Positions 1-10,634 are shown, counted from the first letter of the stretch. The stretch is DNA of 38,195 nt from Janthinobacterium sp. GW458P (GCF_002127585.1 NZ_NEGZ01000035.1:17315-55509); one strand, 5' to 3'. Numbers and translations: made by a program. The notes: generated from the sequence alone by a model not told the origin.

Positions 1-163
1 AAATCATCCCGCCACTATAGGGCGGACGCTCCATGGGCGTCAATCGAATCACGCCGCTGTCACACATATTTACATCAATGCAGGTCAGTTGCCGTGAAAT
101 ACACGCTTTTCCCGGCGCTTTTCGCCATCTGCACGCATCCGCCAGCGCCGCGATGGCAGCGTT
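1..163. other. Left-edge non-coding stretch
   Basis: I see no credible gene here. Two short hairpins stand close together: CCGCC (9-13) with GGCGG (21-25), and GACGC (25-29) with GCGTC (37-41). They could be the 3' end signal of a gene outside the window or of the minus-strand gene ending at 164, but neither has a T-run next to it. Confidence 0.4.
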
Positions 164-910
164 TTACTCGTCGACGTAATCGGGTTCGATATCGAGTCCG
201 CCATAGCGGTTTTCGCAAGAGCGGCGCGTCAGCGTCTGTTGGCCGCCCTTGCCGTCAAGCACCATCGTCAAGTCGCGGCAAGTACGGTGGTAACTGCCAG
301 GTTTGGCGTCCGTCCGCGAAGGCGTCAGGCGCACTGCCAGCGGCGCCGCATTACCCAAGCCTTTGTTGCTCCACTGGCGCGTCTTGCCATCCTCTTCATC
401 TTTCAAGGTGCGCACGGCGGCCGTCAGCAAGGATTTCTGTTCCTTTGCATTCAGCTTGGCGACCGTCACGTCGGACAGGAAGGGCGGATACACGACGGGC
501 GCCGGGTCCTTGCCCTGCACATCCCAACGGCCGCTGTTCTGCGAACAGGTGCGGCGACTCAGGTCCTGCGACTTGTCGCCCGCCGTGACGACGAATTTCA
601 GGTCGCGGCAGATGTGCGCCTTCAGGCTGTGTTCCGTCATGCCGGAGTTGCTGAAGTTATATGTGACCTTCACCCGCACGCCGCTGTCGCCGCCGTTGTC
701 CCACACGTGCGCTTCCTGGTCGTCGTCATCCTTGTTGAGGTCATTGAACAGCTCATTGAGCAGCATGTCCTTTTCCAGCGGCGTCAGGGTCGCCACGGTG
801 ATTTCGTCGAGAATGGTGGGCGTTTGCGCGGCGGCATGGCCCAGGCAGGCGAGGCCGATGGCGGCGGCGCCCAGCAGGCGCAGGGCGGAACGGGAAAGTG
901 TCAATGGCAT
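164..910 (-). CDS. Exported protein with two surface-antigen-like cysteine repeats
   Basis: Predicted secreted protein of 248 residues. I chose the ATG at 908-910 because it places a clean signal peptide at the N-terminus (MPLTLSRSALRLL, then a hydrophobic core, then GHAAAQ, with cleavage after AAA or AQ). An upstream start at 955 would add 15 residues before the signal. The mature part is two tandem modules of about 100 residues. Each shows V-T-V-A-x-L, a Glu/Leu-rich helix, an acidic Asp/Glu patch, W-x-N, then CRDL and RR-x-C-x(4-5)-G. The W-N / C-R-D/E / C spacing resembles the C-terminal half of the Rickettsia 17-kDa surface antigen family, which is inference from pattern. The four cysteines could form one disulfide per module. 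No neighbour shares its strand, so context gives no function. Confidence 0.75.
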   Translation of the reverse strand: MPLTLSRSALRLLGAAAIGLACLGHAAAQTPTILDEITVATLTPLEKDMLLNELFNDLNKDDDDQEAHVWDNGGDSGVRVKVTYNFSNSGMTEHSLKAHICRDLKFVVTAGDKSQDLSRRTCSQNSGRWDVQGKDPAPVVYPPFLSDVTVAKLNAKEQKSLLTAAVRTLKDEEDGKTRQWSNKGLGNAAPLAVRLTPSRTDAKPGSYHRTCRDLTMVLDGKGGQQTLTRRSCENRYGGLDIEPDYVDE

Positions 911-1138
911 GGTGTGCTTTCTGGCGCAGGTGGCGATATTGATATGCAATTGCAATCATCTTATCAAAGTTCATAGCAAAACCCTGTTTCCTGTGCGTAC
1001 AGGAACGCCCCTCCCCTGGCGGGCATGCTAGAGTCGCGCCTGTTGCTGACGCCCGGGAAGTTGGCTTGCGCCAGCGCAAACCCTGCGTAAATGCAGGCTG
1101 CGCAGAACGTGTATGCATATCTTCCCGGTGAATAAGCC

Positions 1139-1168
1139 CTTGAATAAGCCCCCTACCGTCCCTATAAT
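1139..1168 (+). promoter_or_regulatory. groES-groEL promoter, sigma-70 with sigma-32-like overlap
   Basis: A -35 of TTGAAT (1140-1145) and a perfect -10 of TATAAT (1163-1168) are separated by 17 bp. The same bases also read CTTGAA (1139-1144), 15 bp, CCCTATAA (from 1160), which resembles a heat-shock sigma-32 promoter (CTTGAA / CCCCATnT). The -10 shares its last T with the CIRCE operator, so HrcA binding would block this promoter. Confidence 0.8.
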
Positions 1169-1194
1169 TAGCACTCGTTAGTAGAGAGTGCTAA
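1168..1194 (+). promoter_or_regulatory. CIRCE operator (HrcA binding site)
   Basis: Perfect inverted repeat TTAGCACTC (1168-1176), nine-base spacer, GAGTGCTAA (1186-1194), identical to the CIRCE consensus bound by the heat-shock repressor HrcA. It overlaps the -10 and the predicted transcription start of groES-groEL. HrcA is itself folded by GroEL, so the operon should be under the usual feedback control. hrcA is not in this window. Confidence 0.97.
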
Positions 1195-1435
1195 CAAACT
1201 CTTTCGTAGCAATCCTCAGGACATGATGGTGTATGCCGGGCAACAGCAGGGAACGCTACGCGGCGGGCGACGCCGCGATGCACCACTGCCCAGCGCCGGC
1301 ATGCACACGATGACATGGGGTTTGCTTGACCGTTGCGGGCTGCCTTCAACGGCGGTCACTGACTGCACGCCTGGCGCTGTGCCAGGCATGTATTCATTTA
1401 GCAACACCTATCCATTGAACTTTAAGGAGTTTTGT
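1195..1435 (+). promoter_or_regulatory. Long structured groES leader
   Basis: About 240 nt separate CIRCE from the groES start codon. Three hairpins lie here: CGCGGCG (1259-1265) with CGCCGCG (1271-1277); CCGTTG (1330-1335) with CAACGG (1347-1352); and GCCTGGC (1369-1375) with GCCAGGC (1381-1387). The groES reading frame stays open through the leader from an ATG at 1223, but the strong AAGGAG at 1424-1429 supports initiation at 1436. Confidence 0.55.
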
Positions 1436-1726
1436 ATGAATCTGCGCCCATTGAACGATCGCGTCATCGTCAAACGCCTCGACCAGGAAACCAAGACTGC
1501 GTCCGGCCTCATCATTCCTGATGCAGCTGCTGAAAAACCGGATCAAGGCGAAGTCCTTGCCGTAGGCAATGGCAAGATTCTCGACGACGGCAAAGTCCGT
1601 CCTCTGGATGTCAAAGTGGGCGACCGCGTCCTGTTCGGCAAGTACGCCGGCCAAACCGTCAAAGTTGACGGCGATGAGCTGCTGGTCATGCGCGAAGAAG
1701 ACATCATGGCGATCGTCGTCAAGTAA
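1436..1726 (+). CDS. groES: Co-chaperonin GroES
   Basis: The 96-residue heptameric lid of the GroEL folding chamber in the cytoplasm. It binds the apical domain of GroEL through a mobile loop, here near residues 17-35 ([14 protein letters not shown]). The N-terminal [14 protein letters not shown] and the C-terminal [14 protein letters not shown] are hallmark GroES segments, and the length is the usual one. The start is fixed by AAGGAG at 1424-1429, six bases before the ATG. An in-frame extension to 1223 exists but has no family support. groEL follows after 50 bp in the same operon, behind the CIRCE promoter. Confidence 0.98.
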   Translation: MNLRPLNDRVIVKRLDQETKTASGLIIPDAAAEKPDQGEVLAVGNGKILDDGKVRPLDVKVGDRVLFGKYAGQTVKVDGDELLVMREEDIMAIVVK

Positions 1727-1743
1727 TTGTTTCCACGTTGTAG

Positions 1744-3426
<1,683 letters not shown>

Positions 3427-3525
3427 TGTCCGCGGCCGCGCGCGCAGGCAACGGCGCGCGCGGCCGCACAGCCGGGACAGGACAGGCAGACCAAAAGCTG
3501 CCAGCGCCTGCCCGGCAGCCCCGAG

Positions 3526-3555
3526 AGCCATCTTCTACGGAAGGTGGCTTTTTTT
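3526..3555 (+). terminator. groEL intrinsic terminator
   Basis: AGCCATCTT (3526-3534) pairs with AAGGTGGCT (3541-3549) with one G-T wobble, around the loop CTACGG, and runs into seven T residues (3549-3555). It lies about 100 bp after the groEL stop and ends the operon. Confidence 0.93.
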
Positions 3556-3566
3556 CGCCTATTGAT

Positions 3567-3610
3567 TTGACAATCCCGCTTGACAACCCCGTTTGGCAAA
3601 GCCGTTGGCA
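3567..3610 (+). repeat. Four tandem TTGACA-like repeats
   Basis: TTGACA (3567), TTGACA (3580), TTGGCA (3593) and TTGGCA (3605) recur at 13, 13 and 12 bp, each followed by a C-rich tail (ATCCCGC, ACCCCGT, AAGCCG, AGCCCGG). They lie between the groEL terminator and the next gene. They may be stacked -35 hexamers or a small degenerate tandem repeat. I see no convincing -10 at 16-18 bp from any of them. Confidence 0.5.
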
Positions 3611-3683
3611 AGCCCGGCGATTGCCCGCCCGCGCGTTTTGCTTTAGCATGGCCGCCATCGTCCTTCTTTCTTACGCCACCACC

Positions 3684-4160
3684 ATGCCGCCACGCGCCTC
3701 TTCCTCCAAAACCGCCGTCATCGCCGGCACCCTGGCCGGCTTGCTGGCCGCCGCCCTGGCCGCTTTTTACCTGCTGCAGCCGCCCGCACAGCAAGGCAGC
3801 AACGCTACGGCCTCGAGCAGCCGGACGGTCGCCGAAGAGCAGAGCGCGCGCGCCGTCGATGCGCTGATGGCATTGCCGGAAATCAAGGCATGGTCGGCGC
3901 ATATCGAAAAGGCTTCCGGCGGCCGCGCCCACGGCGCCGTGATGGAAACGTCGCCCGATGTGCGTCTCATCGATGGCAAGCCCTACCATGACCTGAGCTT
4001 TGTGGAAAACACGCCGGATGCGGCGCACCGCTGGGAGAGTTTCGTCGTATCCCAGGATGGCAAGCGCATCCTCGTCGACGACGTCGTCAGCGGTGAGCTG
4101 ATCAGCCTGGAACAATGGCGCAAGGACAATGCGCCCATGCAGCGCATCGCCACCCAGTAA
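3684..4160 (+). CDS. Membrane-anchored periplasmic protein, unknown function
   Basis: I do not recognise this family. From the ATG at 3684 it has 158 residues: MPPRASSSK, one transmembrane anchor near residues 10-31 (an Ala/Leu-rich stretch ending FYLLQ), a short linker, then a soluble domain of about 110 residues. That domain contains ALPEIKAW, GKPYHDLSF, HRWESFVVS and GKRILVDDV. The W-E-S-F-V-V-S then G-K-R-I-L-V alternation suggests a small beta-sheet domain, loosely like PepSY or other extracytoplasmic sensor modules; this is inference. An ATG at 3648 is an alternative and would add 12 residues. Neither start has a good ribosome-binding site. The frame is open back to 3426, but that part crosses the groEL terminator and is not likely translated. 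The gene converges on the MFS gene, with 4 bp between the stops. Confidence 0.65.
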   Translation: MPPRASSSKTAVIAGTLAGLLAAALAAFYLLQPPAQQGSNATASSSRTVAEEQSARAVDALMALPEIKAWSAHIEKASGGRAHGAVMETSPDVRLIDGKPYHDLSFVENTPDAAHRWESFVVSQDGKRILVDDVVSGELISLEQWRKDNAPMQRIATQ

Positions 4161-4164
4161 CTCC

Positions 4165-5403
4165 CTACGCCGGCGCCCCCTGCGGCGCCGCGCCGCGCAC
4201 GCGCGCCACCCACCATACCGTCCACAGCGACAAGCCCGCCGCCAGCCAGCCATTGATGCCATAGCCGCTGATGTGGCCGGCCGCGTCCGTCTGCAGGGTC
4301 AGGCCGCCCAGCCAGGCGCCCAGGCCGCTGCCCAGGCTTTGCAGGGCCGAATTGGCGCTGAGAAACGCGCCCCGCTTGTGCGGCTCGGGAATGGTCGTCA
4401 GCAGCGCCTGCAGTGGCACCATGCGGCCAGAGACGAGGGCCATGAAGAAGGGAAACGCCAGCATCAGCGCCAGCAGCGGCAGCTGGGGCAAGTGCGTCAT
4501 GAACAGCAGCGGCGCGATCGACAGCAAGGACACCCAGCGGTACACCTGCTGCTTGCCGGCCCGGTCCGCCCAGCGCCCGATCAGGCGCGCCGTGAAGATC
4601 GTGGCGCAGCCGCCCGCCAGATAGACCCAGGTGACGTCGGCCGGCGCCAGCCCCATATTGCCCACCAGCACGGGCGAAATGAAGGGAATGACCAGCATGC
4701 CCGCCGTCATGTTGACAATGGACAAGGAAAACGCTTGCAGGTGGCGCCGCTCGCGGAACAGCGCCAGCAGGTTCGGCAGCACCTGGCGCAGCGGCGTGGG
4801 GGCGGCGCCCATGTGCGCCGTCAGCGACGGCAGCACGCGCGCCGCGCCGAGCCAGACCAGCAGCGACAGCGCGACCAGCAGGAAAAACGGCGAAGCCCAG
4901 CCAAAGTGCGCGGCCAGCACCACGCCGATGGGCACGCCGCCCACGGCTGCCATGGCAAACGAGGTCATGACGACGCCCGTGGCCGCGCCGCGCCGCTCGG
5001 CGGGAATCACGTCGCCGACGATGGCCATGACGATGGCGCCCAGCACGCCGCCCGTCAGCCCCGCAAACGCGCGCGACCACAGCAGCACCTGGAAGTTCGG
5101 CGCCAGCGCGCAAGCGAGGTTCGACACGGTGAACAGGCAAAACATCGTCAACAGCAGCGTCTTGCGGTCGAAGCGGTCGATATACGTGGCCGCCAGCAGG
5201 CCGGACAGGCCCGCGCACCAGGCATAGGCCGAGACGGCGCCCGAAACGGCGGCCGGGCCGATATGGAAGGCCTGCATCAGCTGCGGCGCCAGCGGCATCA
5301 TCACCATGAAATCCATGATGACGGTAAATTGCGTCAACGCAAGCAGCCACAGCATCGCGCGCTCGCGCGCCGGCGTCAGCAGGGGCGCGGGCGCGGCCTT
5401 CAC
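4165..5403 (-). CDS. MFS transporter, drug-efflux-like
   Basis: Major facilitator superfamily permease of 412 residues with the expected twelve hydrophobic segments in the inner membrane. The loop after helix 2 reads DRFDRKTLLL, the MFS motif A region, and helix 5 contains a GGVPIGVVLA segment resembling the antiporter motif of DHA1 drug exporters. The start is a GTG at 5401-5403 that overlaps the TGA of the upstream padR gene (GTGA), so the two are translationally coupled. An internal ATG 16 codons later is the alternative. Its partner is a PadR repressor with a clear operator, so an inducible exporter of a small toxic compound is the likely role. The substrate cannot be told from the sequence. 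Confidence 0.9.
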   Translation of the reverse strand: MKAAPAPLLTPARERAMLWLLALTQFTVIMDFMVMMPLAPQLMQAFHIGPAAVSGAVSAYAWCAGLSGLLAATYIDRFDRKTLLLTMFCLFTVSNLACALAPNFQVLLWSRAFAGLTGGVLGAIVMAIVGDVIPAERRGAATGVVMTSFAMAAVGGVPIGVVLAAHFGWASPFFLLVALSLLVWLGAARVLPSLTAHMGAAPTPLRQVLPNLLALFRERRHLQAFSLSIVNMTAGMLVIPFISPVLVGNMGLAPADVTWVYLAGGCATIFTARLIGRWADRAGKQQVYRWVSLLSIAPLLFMTHLPQLPLLALMLAFPFFMALVSGRMVPLQALLTTIPEPHKRGAFLSANSALQSLGSGLGAWLGGLTLQTDAAGHISGYGINGWLAAGLSLWTVWWVARVRGAAPQGAPA

Positions 5404-5963
5404 GCCAACGCCTCGACAGCGCTGCGGGCCTGGCGCAGGATGGCGCGGATGGCATCGAGGCGGCCAGCGTCCGGCTCGCCCGCGCGTCCGCGCGCCAGCA
5501 CGGCCGCCTTCAGTTCGTGCATCAGCTGGCGCAAATCGTCTTCCGCGCCGGCCGGGGCGTCGATCCTGGCGGCAACGGCGTCGACATAGGCGCGGTTCGC
5601 CGCCAGGAAAGCCTGTCCTTCGGGCGTGATGCTGTGCAGCTTCTTGTTGCCGTCGAGGCAGACGGCCACGTAACCGTGGCCCACGAGGCCGTGCATGAGC
5701 GGATAGATGGCGCCGGGGCTGGGCGCATAGGCGCCCCCGGCGCGCCGGGCGATGGCCTTGATGATGTCGTAGCCGTGGCGCGGCTTGTCGGCGATCAATT
5801 GCAGCACCAGGTAGCGCAAGGTGCCCGCGTCAAACATTTTCGGCCCGCGCGCGGCGGAAACAGGATGGGCAGCGCCGGCAGCGCCGGCAGCGGCGCCGGG
5901 CGCATCGCCATGGCCGCGGATTGCCGCGCGCAGCGGATGCGCGCCGTAAAGAACAAGGGACAT
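5400..5963 (-). CDS. PadR-family transcriptional regulator
   Basis: Winged-helix DNA-binding regulator of 187 residues. The PadR core starts near residue 43 with MFDAGTLRYLVLQLIADKPRHGYDIIKAI, continues through the diagnostic YAPSPGAIYPLMHGL, and ends in a helical dimerisation region. The first 42 residues are an Ala/Gly-rich extension. The layout (N-terminal extension, core, C-terminal helix) recalls E. coli YqjI, although the extension lacks the dense His/Cys of that nickel-sensing protein. The start at 5963 is supported by AAGGAG at 5968-5973. A perfect inverted repeat overlaps its promoter, so autorepression is likely. It shares an operon with the MFS gene and faces the GNAT gene at 6063. 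Confidence 0.93.
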   Translation of the reverse strand: MSLVLYGAHPLRAAIRGHGDAPGAAAGAAGAAHPVSAARGPKMFDAGTLRYLVLQLIADKPRHGYDIIKAIARRAGGAYAPSPGAIYPLMHGLVGHGYVAVCLDGNKKLHSITPEGQAFLAANRAYVDAVAARIDAPAGAEDDLRQLMHELKAAVLARGRAGEPDAGRLDAIRAILRQARSAVEALA

Positions 5964-5972
5964 GGCACTCCT

Positions 5973-6001
5973 TAAGATATATCGCAGCGAGATATATCTT
6001 A
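5973..6001. promoter_or_regulatory. Putative PadR operator, perfect 11-7-11 inverted repeat
   Basis: TAAGATATATC (5973-5983) and GATATATCTTA (5991-6001) form a perfect palindrome around a 7-bp spacer. On the minus strand its outer end supplies a -10 of TAAGAT (5996-6001), 17 bp from a -35 of TTGCGC (6019-6024). The other end abuts the padR ribosome-binding site. AT-rich ATATATC palindromes are typical PadR-type targets. Binding here would repress padR-MFS and possibly the divergent GNAT gene. Confidence 0.85.
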
Positions 6002-6062
6002 TGTTTCACACCGCTGCGGCGCAAGGTTTACTTTCCGGCATCAAAGCCCGATACTCGGCCAC

Positions 6063-6620
6063 ATGCCCGCCCCGACCGTCCGCCCGCTCACGCCCGACGA
6101 CGCGCCCGCCTACCGCGCGCTGCGCCTGGCCGGCATCGCCGAACTGCCGGGCGCCTTCTGCACCACGCAGGCGGCGGAAAGCGCCGTGCCGCTGGCGCAG
6201 ATGGCCGCGCGCCTGCGCGCCACGCCGCACCAAATAATGTTTGGCACTTTCGAAGATGGACAATTGATCGCCATTGCCGGCCTGCGCCGCGAACCGATTG
6301 CCGTCGTGCAGGACAAGGCCAGCCTGTGGGGCGTCTACGTGGCGCCGCCGGCGCGCGGCCGGGGCGTGGCGCGGCAACTCGTGCAAGCGGCCATCGCCCA
6401 TGCCTGCGGCGTGCCCGAGCTGGCGCGCGTGCGCCTGGCCGTGGCGCTGGACAACCATGCGGCCTTGAGCCTCTACCTGGGCTGCGGTTTTGCCCTGGCC
6501 GACGAGACGGCATCGGGCGACATGCTGCAAATGCAATGCATGCTGCCGCGGCCCGCCATCGCAACGACGAAAAATGATGTCTTTATGAAAATCAATACCT
6601 TACAAATCCCTGCGAAATAG
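6063..6620 (+). CDS. GNAT family N-acetyltransferase
   Basis: Cytoplasmic acetyl-CoA-dependent acetyltransferase of 185 residues. The acetyl-CoA-binding motif A is clear near residues 92-106: LWGVYVAPPARGRGV, matching the V-x-P-x-x-R-G-x-G-x pattern. It is followed by a helix (ARQLVQAAIAHA) and the motif B segment LAVALDNHAALSLYLGCGF. The ATG at 6063 gives the normal GNAT N-terminus (VRPLTPDDAPAYRALR), though I see no strong ribosome-binding site. The last 25 residues after MLPRPA are extra and low in conservation signals. It is transcribed away from padR across the shared operator, so it may belong to the same detoxification regulon. The substrate is unknown. Confidence 0.87.
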   Translation: MPAPTVRPLTPDDAPAYRALRLAGIAELPGAFCTTQAAESAVPLAQMAARLRATPHQIMFGTFEDGQLIAIAGLRREPIAVVQDKASLWGVYVAPPARGRGVARQLVQAAIAHACGVPELARVRLAVALDNHAALSLYLGCGFALADETASGDMLQMQCMLPRPAIATTKNDVFMKINTLQIPAK

Positions 6621-6640
6621 CGGACAGGCCGTTTTTTCTG

Positions 6641-6669
6641 TTGCAAGCAAACGCGGCAGGCCTTAGCAT
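6641..6669 (+). promoter_or_regulatory. Putative promoter of the POT transporter gene
   Basis: A -35 of TTGCAA (6641-6646) and a -10 of TAGCAT (6664-6669) are 17 bp apart, 34 bp before the start codon. The hexamers fit sigma-70 moderately well. Confidence 0.45.
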
Positions 6670-6702
6670 CGCGGCTTACAAAAAAAACTTGGGGGAGAGC
6701 CA

Positions 6703-8277
6703 ATGTCATCGGCCGAGACACAAACCGCCAACGGCAAAATGCCGCGGCAAATACCGTACATCATTGCCAACGAAGGCTGCGAACGCTTCAGCTTTTATGG
6801 CATGCGCAATATCCTGACGCCATTCCTCATCAGCACCCTGCTGCTGATGATCCCGATCGACCAGCGCACGGGCGAAGCCAAGCACGTGTTCCACACCTTC
6901 GTCATCGGCGTGTATTTCTTCCCGCTGCTGGGCGGCTGGCTGGCCGACCGCTTCTTCGGCAAGTACAACACCATCTTCTGGCTCAGCCTCGTGTATTGCG
7001 CCGGCCATGCCTGCCTGGCCCTGTTTGAAAACAGCGTCAACGGCTTCTATTTCGGCCTGTTCCTGATCGCCTTCGGTTCCGGCGGCATCAAGCCGCTCGT
7101 CGCCTCGTTTGTCGGCGACCAGTTCGACCAGACCAACAAGCACAAGGCCAAGCTGGTGTTCGACCTGTTCTACTGGATCATCAACTTCGGCTCCTTCTTC
7201 GCTTCGCTGCTGATGCCGATGTTCCTGCGCGACTTCGGTCCGTCGATCGCCTTCGGCATTCCCGGCCTGATGATGCTGGCCGCCACCATCGTCTTCTGGA
7301 TGGGCGCCAAGAAGTACGTGCACGTGCCGCCGGCGCCGCCGAATCCCGATTCCTTCACCCGCGTCGCCCGCACGGCCCTGCTGGCCCGCGTCGACGGCGG
7401 TTCGCGCCCGGGCCTGTACGTGGCCTACGTCGGCGTGATCGGCGCCCTGTATGCGTTCTACAGCATTCCCGAGTGGGGCTTCGTGATTTCCGCGTGTACG
7501 GCGCTGGTCCTGCTGCTGGCCTTCGGCAGCATCGGCACGGCCATGCAGCTCGAGCGCGCGCGCGGCATCCACCCGGACGAAGCTGTCGAAGGCGTGCGCG
7601 CCGTGCTGCGCATCCTCGTCATCTTCGCCCTCGTCACGCCGTTCTTCTCGCTGTTCGACCAGAAGGCTTCGACGTGGATCGTGCAGGCGAACACCATGGA
7701 AAAACCGAGCTGGTTCCTGCCAGCGCAGATGCAGGCGCTGAACCCGATGCTGGTGATGCTCCTGATCCCGTTCAACAACCTGGTGCTGTACCCGATGCTC
7801 AACCGCTTCGGCCTGGAAGCGACGGCACTGCGCCGCATGACGGCCGGCATCGGCTTTTCCTCGCTGGCGTGGATCGTCATCGGCTTGCTGCAGCTGGCCC
7901 TCGACAGCGGCAACGCCGTCTCCATCATGTGGCAGATCCTGCCCTACGCCCTGCTGACGTTCGGCGAAGTGCTGGTCTCGGCCACTGGCCTGGAGTTTGC
8001 GTACAGCCAGGCGCCCGTGTCGATGAAGGGCGCCATCATGAGCTTCTGGAATCTGTCGACCACGGTGGGCAACCTGTGGGTGCTGATCGTCAACCGCAGC
8101 GTCATGAACGAAGGCGTAATCGGCAAGATCGCCGAAAGCGGCATCAGCGTGACGGCTTTCCAGATGTTCTTCTTCGCCGCCTTTGCCGCCGTCGCCATGC
8201 TGGCCTTCGGCCTGTATGCGAAGCGCTACAAGATGGTCGACAACTACCGCCAGGTGGCCGTCCCGGCAAAAGCATGA
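6703..8277 (+). CDS. POT-family proton-dependent peptide transporter
   Basis: Inner-membrane permease of 524 residues importing di- and tripeptides with protons (POT/PTR2, DtpA-like). The proton-coupling motif E-x-x-E-R-F-x-x-Y-G appears near residues 25-34 as EGCERFSFYG. A second family signature, FGSGGIKPLVASFVGDQF, follows at about residue 125. Twelve to fourteen hydrophobic segments fill the chain, and the length is normal. The GGGGGAGAG just before the ATG at 6703 is a strong ribosome-binding site. It stands alone between its own promoter and a terminator at 8305, so it is probably monocistronic. A substrate other than peptides (for example nitrate, as in plant relatives) is less likely. 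Confidence 0.94.
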   Translation: MSSAETQTANGKMPRQIPYIIANEGCERFSFYGMRNILTPFLISTLLLMIPIDQRTGEAKHVFHTFVIGVYFFPLLGGWLADRFFGKYNTIFWLSLVYCAGHACLALFENSVNGFYFGLFLIAFGSGGIKPLVASFVGDQFDQTNKHKAKLVFDLFYWIINFGSFFASLLMPMFLRDFGPSIAFGIPGLMMLAATIVFWMGAKKYVHVPPAPPNPDSFTRVARTALLARVDGGSRPGLYVAYVGVIGALYAFYSIPEWGFVISACTALVLLLAFGSIGTAMQLERARGIHPDEAVEGVRAVLRILVIFALVTPFFSLFDQKASTWIVQANTMEKPSWFLPAQMQALNPMLVMLLIPFNNLVLYPMLNRFGLEATALRRMTAGIGFSSLAWIVIGLLQLALDSGNAVSIMWQILPYALLTFGEVLVSATGLEFAYSQAPVSMKGAIMSFWNLSTTVGNLWVLIVNRSVMNEGVIGKIAESGISVTAFQMFFFAAFAAVAMLAFGLYAKRYKMVDNYRQVAVPAKA

Positions 8278-8304
8278 TGACGGTTTGATGTAACGCAATG
8301 CAGA

Positions 8305-8328
8305 AGGGCGCCCTCGGGCGCCCTTTTT
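8305..8328 (+). terminator. Terminator between POT gene and pgm
   Basis: AGGGCGCCC (8305-8313) pairs perfectly with GGGCGCCCT (8316-8324) around a two-base turn and runs into five T residues (8324-8328). It ends the POT gene. On the minus strand the T-run is weak, but the same stem sits at the 3' end of pgm. Confidence 0.9.
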
Positions 8329-8330
8329 CG

Positions 8331-9974
<1,644 letters not shown>

Positions 9975-10046
9975 TTAACTTCCCATGTTAATGCATGCGG
10001 GCCGCCAGGCAAAGCGTTGTACGCCTGCCACGGTGCGGCAAGCCGC

Positions 10047-10091
10047 TTAGCGCAGCATCCCGGCATTCTGTATAATGAGAATCATTCTCAT
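10047..10091 (+). promoter_or_regulatory. fecI promoter with overlapping Fur box
   Basis: A perfect -10 of TATAAT (10071-10076) has a weak -35 (TTAGCG, 10047-10052) 18 bp upstream. ATGAGAAT (10075-10082), C, ATTCTCAT (10084-10091) is a perfect 8-1-8 palindrome matching the Fur box (GATAATGATAATCATTATC type). Fur-Fe(II) here would cover the -10 and the transcription start and shut off fecI-fecR under iron sufficiency. Confidence 0.88.
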
Positions 10092-10634
10092 ATGCGGCAT
10101 TCCTGGCTGCGGACTCAGACATCGGACGCCGTGGTTGCACGCTATTACCAAGAACTGTTGAACTTTTGCTGGCGCAGCTTGCGCAACCGCGAGGCTGCCT
10201 TTGATCTGGTGCAGGAAAGCTATGTGCGCGTGCTGGGCGCGCAGGACGGTGCGCGTGAACCGGCCGTGCGCGAACCGCGCGCGCTGCTGTACCGCACGGC
10301 GCGCAATCTGCTGATCGACCAGCACCGCCGCGCCGCCCTGCGCCGGCACGACGCGCTCGACGTCCTGCCGGAAGCGGCGCATCCGGCCGCGCCCCTGCAT
10401 TTGCAGCCGGAACAGGCGCTGGAAGGCAGCCAGGACTGGCAAGCGTGCGTGGCCGCCATCGACGCCCTGCCGCCCCGCTGCCGCGACGCCTTCGTGCTGC
10501 ACGTGTTCGAGGAATTGCCGCACGCGCAGATCGCCGCGCGCATGGGCATATCCGTGAGCATGGTGGAAAAACACATCGCGCGGGGCATGCTCAGTTGCCA
10601 GGCGCAGTTGCATTCTTTGCGCAAAGCCACATAA
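10092..10634 (+). CDS. fecI: FecI-type ECF sigma factor (iron starvation)
   Basis: Extracytoplasmic-function sigma factor of 180 residues that directs RNA polymerase to TonB-receptor genes. Region 2 spans about residues 16-50 (ARYYQELLNFCWRSLRNREA, then LVQESYVRVL). Region 4 spans about 118-170 (ALPPRCRDAFVLHVF, then GISVSMVEKHI). The chosen ATG at 10092 lies directly after the Fur box. With the -10 at 10071-10076 the leader would be only about 10 nt and hold no ribosome-binding site, so the mRNA may be nearly leaderless. A GTG at 10131 is an alternative start still upstream of region 2. The stop overlaps the fecR start (TAATG). The frame is open far upstream, but that part is antisense to pgm. 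Confidence 0.9.
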   Translation: MRHSWLRTQTSDAVVARYYQELLNFCWRSLRNREAAFDLVQESYVRVLGAQDGAREPAVREPRALLYRTARNLLIDQHRRAALRRHDALDVLPEAAHPAAPLHLQPEQALEGSQDWQACVAAIDALPPRCRDAFVLHVFEELPHAQIAARMGISVSMVEKHIARGMLSCQAQLHSLRKAT

